Positions 51,723-61,877 of a stretch of DNA of 64,000 bases are shown here, one piece after another. The DNA lies in NCBI RefSeq assembly GCF_000695795.1, contig NZ_JNCA01000022.1, positions 1-64,000 of the forward strand, in the 5' to 3' direction. Under the pieces are notes generated by a model. That model saw nothing but the letters and a program-made list of their open reading frames with translations. It had not been told where the DNA came from and searched no databases. This stretch comes from Flavobacterium seoulense (GTDB taxonomy: Bacteria; Bacteroidota; Bacteroidia; Flavobacteriales; Flavobacteriaceae). Position 1 is the stretch's first letter. Every line of letters begins with the position of its first letter. The translations under genes and the position numbers were made by a program.

Positions 51723-53345
51723 TCTTAAAAAAGGGTATCTGTAATTTTCCGGAGAAACAAATACTTCTTTAATTGTTCTTGGCGAAACCCAACGCAATAA
51801 ATTCATTGCCGAACCCGCTTTGTCATTCGTTCCCGAAGCTCTGGCACCACCAAAAGGCTGTTGTCCTACAACGGCTCCGGTACATTTATCATTGATGTAT
51901 AGGTTTCCTGAAGCATTTTGGAGTTTCATTGTTGCTTCTTCAATGGCATAACGATTCTGACTGAAAATGGCTCCTGTAAGTGCATATTCTGAAGTTTGGT
52001 CTATCAATTCCAAAGTTTCTAACCAATTTGCATCTTCGTAAACGTAAATGGTTAAAATAGGTCCGAATAATTCGGTTTCCATAGTAACATATTTTGGATT
52101 TGTCGTAAGGATTACTGTAGGTTCAACAAAATAACCAACCGATTTGTCGTAATTTCCTCCAATGATAATTTCGGCATCGGCATCTTTTTTAGCACGCTCA
52201 ATATAAGAAGCTAATTTGTCGAAAGAAGCTTCGTGGATCACAGCAGTAATGAAATTGCTGAAATCCTCAGGTGAACCCATTTTCATCGATTGAATGTCGG
52301 TTGTCAATTGTTCTTTCACATCAGGCCATAAACTTTTTGGAATATAAACTCTCGAAGCTGCCGAACATTTTTGGCCCTGAAATTCGAATGCACCACGTAC
52401 AATTCCGGTTACAGCTTGCTTTACATTGGCAGATGGATGTACTATAACGAAATCTTTTCCGCCAGTTTCGCCTACAATTCTTGGATAGGTTTTATAATGA
52501 TGAATGTTTGTCCCAATTTTTGCCCAAAGATCTTTGAATACAAAGGTCGATCCTGTGTAATGTAATCCGGCAAAATCACGACTTGCCAAAATAGTATTGG
52601 TAATCATAGCTGCATCTCCAAAAACTACATTGATGACGCCATCCGGAAGTCCGGCTTCTTTGAAAATTTCGATAATAATTTTTGCCGAAAAAACTTGGCT
52701 GTCACTTGGCTTCCAAACTACTACATTTCCCATCATAGCAGCACTCGCAGGAAGATTAGCAGCAATGGCGGTAAAATTAAAAGGAGTGATGGCGTAAACA
52801 AAACCTTCCAACGGACGGTATTCTACCCGATTCCATATAGTAGATTCAGATGTAGGTTGATCGGCATAAATTTGGGTCATGAATTCTACGTTGAAACGCA
52901 AAAAATCAATTAACTCACAGGAAGCGTCAATCTCGGCCTGATGGATATTTTTAGATTGCCCAATCATAGTTGCTGCATTGATTCTCGCTCTGTAAGGTCC
53001 GGCAATTAACTCGGCTGCTTTTAGAAAAATAGCTGCACGCTGTTCCCAAGCCATATTTACCCATGCTTTTCTTGATTCCAGTGCATTTGCAATAGCCTCT
53101 TCGACATGATTTTTTTCAGCCAGATGATAACTTCCTACTATATGTTTATGATCGTGAGGAGGAGTAATGTTTCTGGTATTTCCGGTCCTGATTTCTTTGT
53201 TTCCAATGTATAGCGGAACATCAACTGATTCATTCCACATTTTTTTGTATGCAGCTAAAACGGCTTCTTTTTCCGGAGAATTAGGAGCGTAATTTTTTAC
53301 GGGTTCGTTTATAGCTTTAGGTACTTTAAAAAATCCTTTTAGCAT
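51717..53345 (-). CDS. pruA: L-glutamate gamma-semialdehyde dehydrogenase (1-pyrroline-5-carboxylate dehydrogenase)
   Basis: PruA oxidises glutamate semialdehyde to glutamate, the second step of proline degradation. The 542-aa aldehyde dehydrogenase has ITPFNFTAIAANLPASAAMM, the glutamate motif VGETGGKDFVIVHPSA and the catalytic cysteine in EFQGQKCSAASRVYIP. C-terminal VGQQPFGGARASGTNDKAG matches the P5C dehydrogenase subfamily. It is monofunctional, with no proline dehydrogenase domain. Confidence 0.95.
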   Translation of the reverse strand: MLKGFFKVPKAINEPVKNYAPNSPEKEAVLAAYKKMWNESVDVPLYIGNKEIRTGNTRNITPPHDHKHIVGSYHLAEKNHVEEAIANALESRKAWVNMAWEQRAAIFLKAAELIAGPYRARINAATMIGQSKNIHQAEIDASCELIDFLRFNVEFMTQIYADQPTSESTIWNRVEYRPLEGFVYAITPFNFTAIAANLPASAAMMGNVVVWKPSDSQVFSAKIIIEIFKEAGLPDGVINVVFGDAAMITNTILASRDFAGLHYTGSTFVFKDLWAKIGTNIHHYKTYPRIVGETGGKDFVIVHPSANVKQAVTGIVRGAFEFQGQKCSAASRVYIPKSLWPDVKEQLTTDIQSMKMGSPEDFSNFITAVIHEASFDKLASYIERAKKDADAEIIIGGNYDKSVGYFVEPTVILTTNPKYVTMETELFGPILTIYVYEDANWLETLELIDQTSEYALTGAIFSQNRYAIEEATMKLQNASGNLYINDKCTGAVVGQQPFGGARASGTNDKAGSAMNLLRWVSPRTIKEVFVSPENYRYPFLRE

Positions 53346-53382
53346 ATTGAGGTATTTTAAATTATTGAAATAGTAATGTACT

Positions 53383-53390
53383 CAAATGTA
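53383..53390 (-). promoter_or_regulatory. -7 box of pruA
   Basis: TACATTTG on the minus strand is an exact TAnnTTTG match, 37 nt before the pruA start codon. A TTG lies 24 nt further upstream, longer than the usual spacing. Confidence 0.45.
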
Positions 53391-53537
53391 CAAAGGTTGT
53401 TTTTGATTCTATCACAACACAATATTAAATATTGTAATTTAATAAATTAATCGTGCGAAATTGTAAAATAATTAAAGTAGGGAAGAAGTAAATTTGGTAG
53501 AAATGAGGGCAATTTGTTTGCTGTAAAAGTATTGTTT

Positions 53538-54602
53538 ATGAAAATTCCGCTTTTAGCTTTTAACGACAAAGGAATTTACTGCCAGCAGGCCGATGTGTAT
53601 CTTGATCCCTGGCGTCCTGTAAAAAATGCCATCATCACACACGGTCATGCCGATCATTCTCGCTGGGGACATCAAAACTATATTACGCATCATACTAATA
53701 TTCCGATTATTCGTCATCGATTGGGCGAAATAAATGTGACCGGAAAAGAGTGGGGAGAAACTTTTGTCATTAATAATGTAAAATTTTCTCTGCATCCTGC
53801 CGGACATATTATTGGAAGTTCACAAATAAGAGTTGAACATAAAGGCGAAGTCTGGGTTTTTACAGGAGATTATAAAACGGAAAATGACTGGATTTCTACG
53901 CCGTATGAAACCGTAAAATGCCACACTTTCATTACCGAATGTACTTTTGGATTACCGGCTTTTAACTGGGCACCACAGGCAGAAGTAATCACAGATATCA
54001 ATAATTGGTGGGCGGAGAATAAGGCAGAAGGAAAAACCTCTATTCTTTTTGGATATTCTCTAGGGAAAGCACAACGGCTTTTAAAATATTTAGATACCGA
54101 TATTGGAAAAATTTACACACATGGTGCGATTGAAAATATGACTAATGTTTTACGACCGATGGTTGATTTTCCATCAACAACTTTAATAACCCGCGAAACC
54201 AAAAAAGAAGAGCTTTTAGGTAATATCGTCCTTGCTCCCCCAAGTGCACATGGAAGTATCTGGATCAGGAAAATGACGCCATTTGTAACCGGAGCCGCAA
54301 GTGGTTGGATGGCTTTTCGCGGAGCCAGACGAAGACGTGCCATTGACAGAGGTTTTGTCTTGAGCGATCATTGTGATTGGTATTCACTTTTGGACAGTAT
54401 CAAAGCGACCGGAGCAGAAAAAGTAATCTGTACACATGGTTATACGGATATTTTTTCCAAATACTTAAGGGAATTGGGCTACGACGCCAGAACCGAAAAA
54501 ACACAATACGAAGGCGAAGCGGCAGAAATGGAAAAAGATGAAAAAGAAGTTGTATTCGAAAAAAATGAAACTCCGGATGTTTCTAAAAATAAGGAACTGT
54601 AG
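53538..54602 (+). CDS. Ligase-associated DNA exonuclease (MBL fold)
   Basis: The 354-aa metallo-beta-lactamase-fold nuclease (SNM1/CPSF-like) has the metal motif HGHADHSRWG, HPAGHIIGSSQI, FTGDYKTE and a late DHCDWYSLLDSIKATGA. It matches the exonuclease that accompanies the bacterial ATP-dependent ligase cluster. The frame is open to 53514, but 53538 (MKIPLLAFNDKGIYC) is the family-like start. It is the first gene of a four-gene operon whose stop directly abuts the ligase ATG. Confidence 0.93.
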   Translation: MKIPLLAFNDKGIYCQQADVYLDPWRPVKNAIITHGHADHSRWGHQNYITHHTNIPIIRHRLGEINVTGKEWGETFVINNVKFSLHPAGHIIGSSQIRVEHKGEVWVFTGDYKTENDWISTPYETVKCHTFITECTFGLPAFNWAPQAEVITDINNWWAENKAEGKTSILFGYSLGKAQRLLKYLDTDIGKIYTHGAIENMTNVLRPMVDFPSTTLITRETKKEELLGNIVLAPPSAHGSIWIRKMTPFVTGAASGWMAFRGARRRRAIDRGFVLSDHCDWYSLLDSIKATGAEKVICTHGYTDIFSKYLRELGYDARTEKTQYEGEAAEMEKDEKEVVFEKNETPDVSKNKEL

Positions 54603-56204
54603 ATGAAAAATTTTGCCCAACTCATAAAGACACTCGACAGTTCAAATAAAACAAACGTAAAAGTTGATGCACTGACGACGTATTTTAAAAATGCATCGCC
54701 GGAAGATAAAGTATGGACAATTGCGATTTTGTCACATCGTCGTCCACCGAGACCTGTTAATACGACTTTATTGCGAATTTGGGCAAATGAATTGGCGAAT
54801 ATTCCACTTTGGCTTTTTGAGGAAAGTTATCACATTGTGGGTGATCTAGCCGAAACTATCGCTTTGATTATTCCAACAACCAAAGAACATTCGGATAAAA
54901 GTTTAACTGAATACCTTCAGGAAATTATTGCCTTAAAAAAGAAATCAGATGCTGAGAAAAAAGAATATTTACACGAGAATTGGCTAGCGCTGAATTATTA
55001 TGAACGCTTTGTTTTTACCAAATTAATTACCGGAAGTTTACGAATCGGCGTAAGCCAAAAATTAATGACCCGAGCATTGTCGAAAGCAGAAGATGTTGAT
55101 GAAGATGCTTTGGCTTATAAATTAATGGGAAATTGGGATCCGAATACAATCACTTTTCAGGAATTGATTCTGGATGAAAAAAGTTCAGATTATTTATCCA
55201 AACCTTATCCATTTTATCTGGCGTATCCAATTGAAGGGGAAGTCGATAGTCTGGGAAATCCGGAAGACTGGTCAATTGAACATAAATGGGATGGTATTCG
55301 CTCACAGACCATTATTCGTGAAAACGAAATTTACGTCTGGTCAAGAGGCGAGGAGCTGGTTACCGATAAATATCCCGAGTTTCAATCTTTCATCGGAATT
55401 ATTCCGGACGGAACTGTAATTGATGCTGAAATTTTAGCTTTTCCAGAAAATGAAATAGGAACTTTTAATGATTTACAAGCCAGAATTGGACGTAAAACTA
55501 TTTCGGCATCTTTACTTGAAAAAGTGCCTGTGATTTTGAAAGCCTACGATATTTTAGAATGGGAAGGTCAGGATATTCGACGTTTACCCTATTCAGAAAG
55601 AAGATTATTACTGGAACAATTGTATGATTCGATTAAAGATAGGACTCCTCATTTTCAGTTGTCAGAAAGAGTTTTACTCCATTCCTGGGAAGATGTTACG
55701 GCTGAGAGAATGCGTGCCCGCGAAATGAAAAGCGAAGGTTTGATGATAAAACGCAACGATTCAACTTATCAGGTGGGAAGAAAAAAAGGTGACTGGTGGA
55801 AATGGAAAATTGAACCTTTGGTAATTGATGCTGTTTTAACCTATGCGATGAGAGGTCATGGTAGAAGATCTAATCTTTTCACTGATTATACTTTTGCGCT
55901 TTGGCAGACCAATGATAATGGCGAAAGAGAATTAGTAACCTTTGCAAAAGCCTATTCCGGTTTAACCGATGCAGAATTTAGAAAGGTAGATGACTTTATA
56001 AAGAAAAATACCTTGGAACGTTTCGGTCCCGTGCGTAGTGTAACCCCGGAATTGGTTTTCGAAATAGGCTTTGAAGGAATTGCATTATCGAAAAGGCACA
56101 AAAGTGGAGTGGCAACAAGATTTCCAAGAATTTTGAGATGGCGACACGATAAAAAAATTGAAGATGCTAATTCAATTGAAGATTTAAAAAATATGATTTC
56201 ATAA
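54603..56204 (+). CDS. ATP-dependent DNA ligase of the ligase-associated repair operon
   Basis: The 533-aa ligase has an N-terminal DNA-binding helical domain (residues 1-200) and the adenylation active site Lys228 in EHKWDGIRSQ. Motifs EGLMIKRNDSTYQVGRKKGDWWKWK and FEGIALSKRHKSGVATRFPR follow. It is not the essential NAD-dependent ligase and is predicted to act in DNA repair with the flanking nuclease, helicase and phosphoesterase. Start and stop codons of the three genes touch each other, so translation is likely coupled. Confidence 0.95.
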   Translation: MKNFAQLIKTLDSSNKTNVKVDALTTYFKNASPEDKVWTIAILSHRRPPRPVNTTLLRIWANELANIPLWLFEESYHIVGDLAETIALIIPTTKEHSDKSLTEYLQEIIALKKKSDAEKKEYLHENWLALNYYERFVFTKLITGSLRIGVSQKLMTRALSKAEDVDEDALAYKLMGNWDPNTITFQELILDEKSSDYLSKPYPFYLAYPIEGEVDSLGNPEDWSIEHKWDGIRSQTIIRENEIYVWSRGEELVTDKYPEFQSFIGIIPDGTVIDAEILAFPENEIGTFNDLQARIGRKTISASLLEKVPVILKAYDILEWEGQDIRRLPYSERRLLLEQLYDSIKDRTPHFQLSERVLLHSWEDVTAERMRAREMKSEGLMIKRNDSTYQVGRKKGDWWKWKIEPLVIDAVLTYAMRGHGRRSNLFTDYTFALWQTNDNGERELVTFAKAYSGLTDAEFRKVDDFIKKNTLERFGPVRSVTPELVFEIGFEGIALSKRHKSGVATRFPRILRWRHDKKIEDANSIEDLKNMIS

Positions 56205-56207
56205 TTG

Positions 56208-58667
56208 ATGAACAGAGACGAACTATATGCAATTGCCGAAAACTGGTTTCATGATCAGGGTTGGAAAGCTTTTCCGTTCCAAACCCAGACCTGGACTGCT
56301 TTTTTGCAGGGGAAAAACGGTTTATTAAACGCACCAACAGGAAGCGGAAAAACCTATGCCTTATGGTTTCCGATAGTTCTTGATTACATGAAAAAAAATC
56401 CGGATTATAAAACCAAACACAAGCCCGGATTGAAAGCCATCTGGATTACGCCTTTACGGGCACTTTCTGTTGAAATAAAGCAAGCTGCGGACAGAATTAT
56501 TGAAGATTTAGATTTGCCAATGACGGTTGGAATCCGCTCAGGAGATACTTCGCAAAGTGAAAGAGGAAAGCAAAGCAAAAAAATGCCTGATTTACTCGTT
56601 ACAACGCCTGAAAGCCTGCAATTACTTTTGGCATCCAAAGAATTTGCTAAGACTTTTGCCAGTTGTTCTGCGATTGTAGTTGATGAATGGCACGAATTAT
56701 TAGGAACAAAACGTGGTGTTCAGATGGAACTGGCTTTGTCCCGATTAAAAACAGTTGCTCCCAAAATGCGAATTTGGGGTATATCGGCAACAATAGGAAA
56801 TCTGGAATTGGCGCAACAGGTATTGTTAGGTGTAAATTCGGAAGTTTACAATAATTCGGTTTTGATTAAAGCCCACATCAATAAAAAAATAAAAGTGCTT
56901 TCGATACTACCTGAAAAAATGGACAGTTATCCCTGGCGTGGTCATATGGGATTACATCTGATTGATGAGGTTGCTAAAATAATAAGGAAAAGCAAAACGA
57001 CTTTAATTTTTACCAATGTTCGTTCTGCCTGCGAAATGTGGTTTCAGGCGATATTAGAAAAATATCCGGAATTTGCCGGAGAAATGGCGATGCATCACGG
57101 AAGCATTAGCAGGGAAACTCGTTTATGGGTTGAAAATGCCATCAGAAATGAAGAATTAAAAGTCGTAGTTTGTACGTCAAGTCTGGATTTAGGAGTCGAT
57201 TTTGCTCCTGTTGAAACCATTATTCAGGTTGGCGGACCAAAAGGTGTTGCACGATTTTTACAACGAGCAGGACGAAGCGGTCACCAACCGGGAAAAGAAA
57301 GTGTGATTTACTTTTTGGCAACTCACGCCATAGAATTGATTGAAGCTTCTGCACTTAAAAAAGCGGTTGCCAAAACTATTGTTGAAGACAGAATTCCGTA
57401 TTTAAACAGTTGGGATGTTTTGGTACAATATCTGAATACATTGGCTGTTTCTGATGGATTTTTTCCTGATCAAATTTTTAAAGAGGTTCGGCAAACGTTC
57501 TGTTATCAAAACATTACAAAAGAAAACTGGAACTGGATTCTGAATTTTATTACTAACGGAAGTCAGAGCCTTCAGGCGTATGATGAATTCAAAAAAGTAG
57601 AAATAGAAGAAGATGGTCGTTATAAAATCAACAGCCGACTAATTGCGATGCATCACCGAATGCAGATAGGAACTATTGTAGGCGATGCTTCATTAAACGT
57701 GAAGTTTTTAAGCGGAGGTTATATCGGAAATATTGAAGAATGGTTTGCTTCAAAATTACAACCGGGAGATGTTTTTACCTTTGCCGGAAAAAGATTGGAA
57801 TTGTTTCGTGTAAAAAACATGCAGGTATTAGTTCGAAAAGCAGATCCCAAAAAAGAATCCAGAACAGTAAGCTGGATGGGTGGAAGGATGGCACTTTCAG
57901 TGCAAATGAGCGAATTGCTTCGGGAAGAATTGTATGCTGCAAACAGCGATAATCTAACTCCGGAATTAAAAGCTTTGCAGCCTATTTTTGAAAGACAGCG
58001 AAAAGAAAGTATTGTTCCGGATGCTGATGAATTTCTCATAGAAACTTTTAAAACCAGAGAAGGCTATCATGCTGTTTTTTATCTTTTTGAAGGTCGGTTT
58101 GTGCATGAAGCTTTAGCGAGTATTTTGTCGTATCGAATTAGTTTATTGTCTCCGATTACTTTTTCGCTGGCTTATAACGATTATGGTTTTGAGTTGCTCT
58201 CTGATCAGGAAATTGACATGCAGTCGGTTTTTGATAATAATTTGTTTTCTACCGAATATGTACACCATGATTTGCAGAAGAGTCTCAATTTAACCGAAAT
58301 GGCGAGAAGAAAATTCAGGGATATCACCGTAATCGCCGGATTGGTTTTTACTGGAATGCCCGGAAGACCAGTTAAAACCAAACATTTGCAAAGTGGATCC
58401 CAATTGCTTTTTGAAGTGTTTAGGGATTATGAACCTGATAATTTATTGCTCCAGCAGGCTTACATAGAAACATTTGAACATCAGCTGGAAGAAGGACGTT
58501 TGATTCAGGCTTTGGAAAGAGTGAATCAGCAAACGATAGTCTGGAAACAATGTAAAAAACCAACGCCGTTTAGTTTTCCGATTATTACAGACCGATTAAG
58601 AGAAAAATTATCCAGCGAGACATTGGCAGAAAGAATCAAAAAAATGACAGCCAGTTACATGAAATAA
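56208..58667 (+). CDS. Ligase-associated DEXH-box helicase (Lhr-like)
   Basis: The 819-aa superfamily 2 helicase has Walker A NAPTGSGKTYA, DEXH box VVDEWHELLG, motif III SATIGNLELA, and motif VI LQRAGRSGHQPG. A C-terminal Lhr-type extension follows (about residues 450-819). A TTG at 56205 could start two residues earlier, but the ATG at 56208 is preferred. It is the third gene of the repair operon. The phosphoesterase gene follows after 6 nt. Confidence 0.94.
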   Translation: MNRDELYAIAENWFHDQGWKAFPFQTQTWTAFLQGKNGLLNAPTGSGKTYALWFPIVLDYMKKNPDYKTKHKPGLKAIWITPLRALSVEIKQAADRIIEDLDLPMTVGIRSGDTSQSERGKQSKKMPDLLVTTPESLQLLLASKEFAKTFASCSAIVVDEWHELLGTKRGVQMELALSRLKTVAPKMRIWGISATIGNLELAQQVLLGVNSEVYNNSVLIKAHINKKIKVLSILPEKMDSYPWRGHMGLHLIDEVAKIIRKSKTTLIFTNVRSACEMWFQAILEKYPEFAGEMAMHHGSISRETRLWVENAIRNEELKVVVCTSSLDLGVDFAPVETIIQVGGPKGVARFLQRAGRSGHQPGKESVIYFLATHAIELIEASALKKAVAKTIVEDRIPYLNSWDVLVQYLNTLAVSDGFFPDQIFKEVRQTFCYQNITKENWNWILNFITNGSQSLQAYDEFKKVEIEEDGRYKINSRLIAMHHRMQIGTIVGDASLNVKFLSGGYIGNIEEWFASKLQPGDVFTFAGKRLELFRVKNMQVLVRKADPKKESRTVSWMGGRMALSVQMSELLREELYAANSDNLTPELKALQPIFERQRKESIVPDADEFLIETFKTREGYHAVFYLFEGRFVHEALASILSYRISLLSPITFSLAYNDYGFELLSDQEIDMQSVFDNNLFSTEYVHHDLQKSLNLTEMARRKFRDITVIAGLVFTGMPGRPVKTKHLQSGSQLLFEVFRDYEPDNLLLQQAYIETFEHQLEEGRLIQALERVNQQTIVWKQCKKPTPFSFPIITDRLREKLSSETLAERIKKMTASYMK

Positions 58668-58673
58668 TCAGAT

Positions 58674-59306
58674 ATGAGAATTATAATTAATAATCAAAAT
58701 TTTGTTTTACATCCTTGTGGTGCTGCTTTTTGGGAAGAAAAGAAAATACTCCTAATTTCTGATCTGCATCTGGGGAAAATTGCGCATTTCAGAAAATACG
58801 GGATGGCGATTCCGGAGCGGGCGATTCCGGAAAATTTTAACCGGCTAAACAATATTTTGGAATTATTTGATGCTGAAACTATTATTTTTCTTGGCGATTT
58901 ATTTCATAGTAAAATCAATAATGAATGGAATTTATTTTCAGACTGGACCAGAACAATTACCCAACAACTTATTTTGGTAGAAGGGAATCACGACATTATT
59001 TCGAAAAAATATTATACCGATTTGAATATCGAAATTCGTTCAGAAATTATAATCGATGATTTTCTGCTGACGCATCATCCAACAGAAAAGGAAAATTTAT
59101 TTAATTTTTGCGGACACATTCATCCCGGAATTAAACTAAAAGGTTTGGGAAAACAATTTTTAAGTTTGTCTTGTTTTTTTAAAAAACCGAATCAGTTAAT
59201 TTTTCCCGCTTTTGGAGAATTTACAGGCAATTTTCATCTAATTCCTGAAGAAAATGACAAGGTATATGCTCTTATAAAAGATGAGGTAATCGAAATAAAA
59301 AACTAA
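58674..59306 (+). CDS. pdeM: Ligase-associated metallophosphoesterase PdeM
   Basis: The 210-aa calcineurin-like phosphoesterase has the metal motifs ISDLHLGKIAHFRKYG, FLGDLFHS, VEGNHDIIS, THHPTEKEN and CGHIHPGIK. It is the fourth gene of the cluster and a predicted nuclease or phosphodiesterase acting on DNA ends or 3' blocks. Its stop lies one nucleotide from the stop of the convergent apaG gene, leaving no space for a terminator. Confidence 0.93.
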   Translation: MRIIINNQNFVLHPCGAAFWEEKKILLISDLHLGKIAHFRKYGMAIPERAIPENFNRLNNILELFDAETIIFLGDLFHSKINNEWNLFSDWTRTITQQLILVEGNHDIISKKYYTDLNIEIRSEIIIDDFLLTHHPTEKENLFNFCGHIHPGIKLKGLGKQFLSLSCFFKKPNQLIFPAFGEFTGNFHLIPEENDKVYALIKDEVIEIKN

Positions 59307-59307
59307 A

Positions 59308-59694
59308 TTAATTCAATGCAAAAGGAGCACACAGTCTAAAATTAGGAATGATTACTTTGAAAGTTTTTGTATTGGTAAAGTTAATCATGTTGAAATGTCC
59401 TTTCATGGCGCCATAAGGAGATGAAAGTAAACAGCCTGAACTATAAGTATGATTTTCTCCAGGTTTTAGAACTGGTTTTTTACCAATGATTCCTTCACCA
59501 TCGACAATTTCGATATTGTTTAAAGAATCGAAAATCTCCCAATGGCGGGAAGTTAGCTGTACTGAATCTTTACTGTGGTTTTCGATTGTGATATGGTAAC
59601 TAAAGGCAAAGTGGATTTTGTAGTTTTTGAAGTAAGTGCCTTCAAAACTAGTCAAAACCGTAATTTTTATGCCTCTTGTTATTTGAGAAACCAT
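59308..59694 (-). CDS. apaG: ApaG domain protein
   Basis: The 128-aa protein is a single ApaG (fibronectin-like) domain, with SYHITIENHSKDSVQLTSRHW, EGIIGKKPVLKPGENHTYSSG and SPYGAMKGHF. ApaG is linked to divalent metal tolerance, and domain relatives occur in F-box proteins. Its biochemical role is not established. It is convergent with pdeM with only one base between stops. Confidence 0.94.
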   Translation of the reverse strand: MVSQITRGIKITVLTSFEGTYFKNYKIHFAFSYHITIENHSKDSVQLTSRHWEIFDSLNNIEIVDGEGIIGKKPVLKPGENHTYSSGCLLSSPYGAMKGHFNMINFTNTKTFKVIIPNFRLCAPFALN

Positions 59695-59774
59695 GAATAA
59701 AGTATTAAATCAGTGTTTAATAGGGTCAAAATTACAAAATTTTCATTTGCTTTCGTTTATTTTTAAATCTTTTT

Positions 59775-61031
59775 TTAATTTATGATATTTAACGAGTTAG
59801 CTGTTCCTTTTCCAATTACTCTATCATAACGTCCTGTGTTTTCCCGATAGTAAACTAAAACAGTATATTCGTTTTCAGTTTGATAGAAATTGCCGTCAAT
59901 CGCATTTTCATTATCAATGTTTCCTTTGCTATCAGCAACAACATATTTGAAATTAGTAAAACCTTGTTTAATCAAAATGGCTTTTTCATAAATTCCTTTT
60001 TTCTCGTTGTAATCCATTTTATATTCTGGTGACAGACTGAAATTATTAAACATTCCGTTAATGTAAATGTTATTATTTAATCGATAAGTGGGTGTCGAAA
60101 GACTAAAATAAATCCAGGCATAATCAGCTTCAATATCATTGTTAGTGGCATTTGTGTTTTTTACAACAAAATTTCCATTGATATCTTCAAACAAAGTATA
60201 AGGCGAATTGGCTCTGGAATTATTAGTATGTAGCAAGCAATTATAAATGTCAGTGCTGGAATCTACACGGGCGATATTATTTGCTGCTATTCGGATGTCT
60301 TTGTTTTCGAAATAAAGATATTCGTTACCAGCCCAAAATTGCGTTTCAGTATCGTATTTATAGATTAGGTCGTTGCCAATGGTGTATTGGGGTTTGATGT
60401 TTTTTATTTCGGTATTAAAATCACCATTTTGAATCAGGCTCACTTTTACATTTTTCAAAGGATTTTGAAAATTAATACTGGCTGATTTTACCGAAAAGTC
60501 TAAGTTTTGTTTGTATTCGATAATACTAACATTTCTAGCTCTTTTTATTTGTAGAGGCACAGTTGCAACACTTTCAAAAAGGATAAATTTTCTTGAAAAA
60601 ACGATATCTCTGTCTTCATTAAGGATTTTAAGAATGTAGTTTCCGCTTAGTTTTAATTGTTGTGTAAACTGGTTTGGGAAACTTAAATTGTAATGCGAAT
60701 AAATTTGTAAGGTATTGAATGAATTCAGGTAGTTTTGAATTCTCTGATTGTCAAATCCCTGTAAATATTCGTTTTTTGGAATATTCGACGGAACCCAGTT
60801 ATAATCACAATGAACAATTTCGTAATAATAATTAGCTTCGTTACCAAAAAGATCATCAAACTGAAATTGAAAATTACTTCCTAATTCGAAAATAGGGACA
60901 ACATTTTGACTGTTTTGTACAAAAGAAACTGTTTTTATATGGTATGGAGGAATTATTTCGGTTTGTACCTGAGCTGTTAGCTGAGTAAAAACAAATAAAA
61001 AGAGAATCTTACAAATGAAAAATTTAGGCAT
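59775..61031 (-). CDS. DUF5103 / type IX secretion system plug protein
   Basis: The 418-aa exported protein starts MPKFFICKILFLFVFTQLTAQ (signal peptide). It has the N-terminal plug domain (EIIPPYHIKTVSFVQNSQNVVPIFELGSNFQFQFDDL, YYYEIVHCDYNW) and a C-terminal domain ending with VLVYYRENTGRYDRVIGKG. Related proteins plug the SprA (Sov) translocon of the T9SS. The open frame reaches 61064, but 61031 provides the canonical signal peptide. The window contains no other T9SS gene. Confidence 0.88.
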   Translation of the reverse strand: MPKFFICKILFLFVFTQLTAQVQTEIIPPYHIKTVSFVQNSQNVVPIFELGSNFQFQFDDLFGNEANYYYEIVHCDYNWVPSNIPKNEYLQGFDNQRIQNYLNSFNTLQIYSHYNLSFPNQFTQQLKLSGNYILKILNEDRDIVFSRKFILFESVATVPLQIKRARNVSIIEYKQNLDFSVKSASINFQNPLKNVKVSLIQNGDFNTEIKNIKPQYTIGNDLIYKYDTETQFWAGNEYLYFENKDIRIAANNIARVDSSTDIYNCLLHTNNSRANSPYTLFEDINGNFVVKNTNATNNDIEADYAWIYFSLSTPTYRLNNNIYINGMFNNFSLSPEYKMDYNEKKGIYEKAILIKQGFTNFKYVVADSKGNIDNENAIDGNFYQTENEYTVLVYYRENTGRYDRVIGKGTANSLNIIN

Positions 61032-61106
61032 AATAATACGATTGCTATAGTGTAAATATAACAAATTAAGTAAGGAATTAGTATGCCTTTTAAGATGATC
61101 TTTAGT

Positions 61107-61871
61107 TTATTTAAAACAAACTGGGATAATTTCTCCTGGTGCCAGACAATATTTGGTTACCAATTCGGGAGCAATTGTATTCGTGTAATCTTCTTCGATT
61201 ACTTTAAAACCAATGCTTCTTAATTTGTCAAAATAATCACGGCCATAAATACGTACGTGGTCGTATTGTCCAAAAATTTTTGCACGTTCTTTTTGATCAG
61301 TAATAGAATCATCTGCAAATGTAACATCGAGATTCAAATCCTGCGGAATTTGTAAAATAGCCATTCCGCCCGGTTTTAAAACACGATACAATTCCTGCAT
61401 AGCTTTAGTATCATCTGGAATGTGTTCTAAAACGTGATTGCAAAGTATTACATCGTATTGATTGTCTTCAAACGGAAGGTTACAAATATCTGCTTTTACA
61501 TCTGCCAAAGGCGAAAATAAATCAGTAGTGGTATAATTAAGATTTTTTTGCTTTCGAAACAATTTATAGAAAGCTTGTTCCGGAGCAAAATGTAAAACTT
61601 TCTTTGGAGCTGTAAAAAAATCAGTTTTCTCATTAAGATATAACCAAAGTAAACGGTGTCTTTCTAATGAAAGTGTACTTGGCGAAAGCACATTGTTTCT
61701 TTGCTTTTCATATCCGTAAGGCAACATCGATTTGAAGCTTTTTCCATCAATAGGATCAGTGAAATTAGTACCTCTTAATGAAAAAGCAATAACGGGACGC
61801 GCCACATAACTCAAACGAATTAATAATGGACGAGGAATAGTATTTAAAACTAATTTGAAGAGTTTTTTCAT
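61107..61871 (-). CDS. Class I SAM-dependent methyltransferase
   Basis: The 254-aa protein has a methyltransferase type 11 core (NYTTTDLFSPLADVKADICNLPFEDNQYDVILCNHVLEHIPDD) and GGMAILQIPQD. The N-terminal region (about 1-60) is basic (LFKLVLNTIPRPLLIRLSYVARPVI), possibly membrane-associated. Substrate unknown. An extended word repeat begins just upstream of its start, shared with the GxxExxY locus. Confidence 0.85.
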   Translation of the reverse strand: MKKLFKLVLNTIPRPLLIRLSYVARPVIAFSLRGTNFTDPIDGKSFKSMLPYGYEKQRNNVLSPSTLSLERHRLLWLYLNEKTDFFTAPKKVLHFAPEQAFYKLFRKQKNLNYTTTDLFSPLADVKADICNLPFEDNQYDVILCNHVLEHIPDDTKAMQELYRVLKPGGMAILQIPQDLNLDVTFADDSITDQKERAKIFGQYDHVRIYGRDYFDKLRSIGFKVIEEDYTNTIAPELVTKYCLAPGEIIPVCFK

Positions 61872-61877
61872 GGTTAT

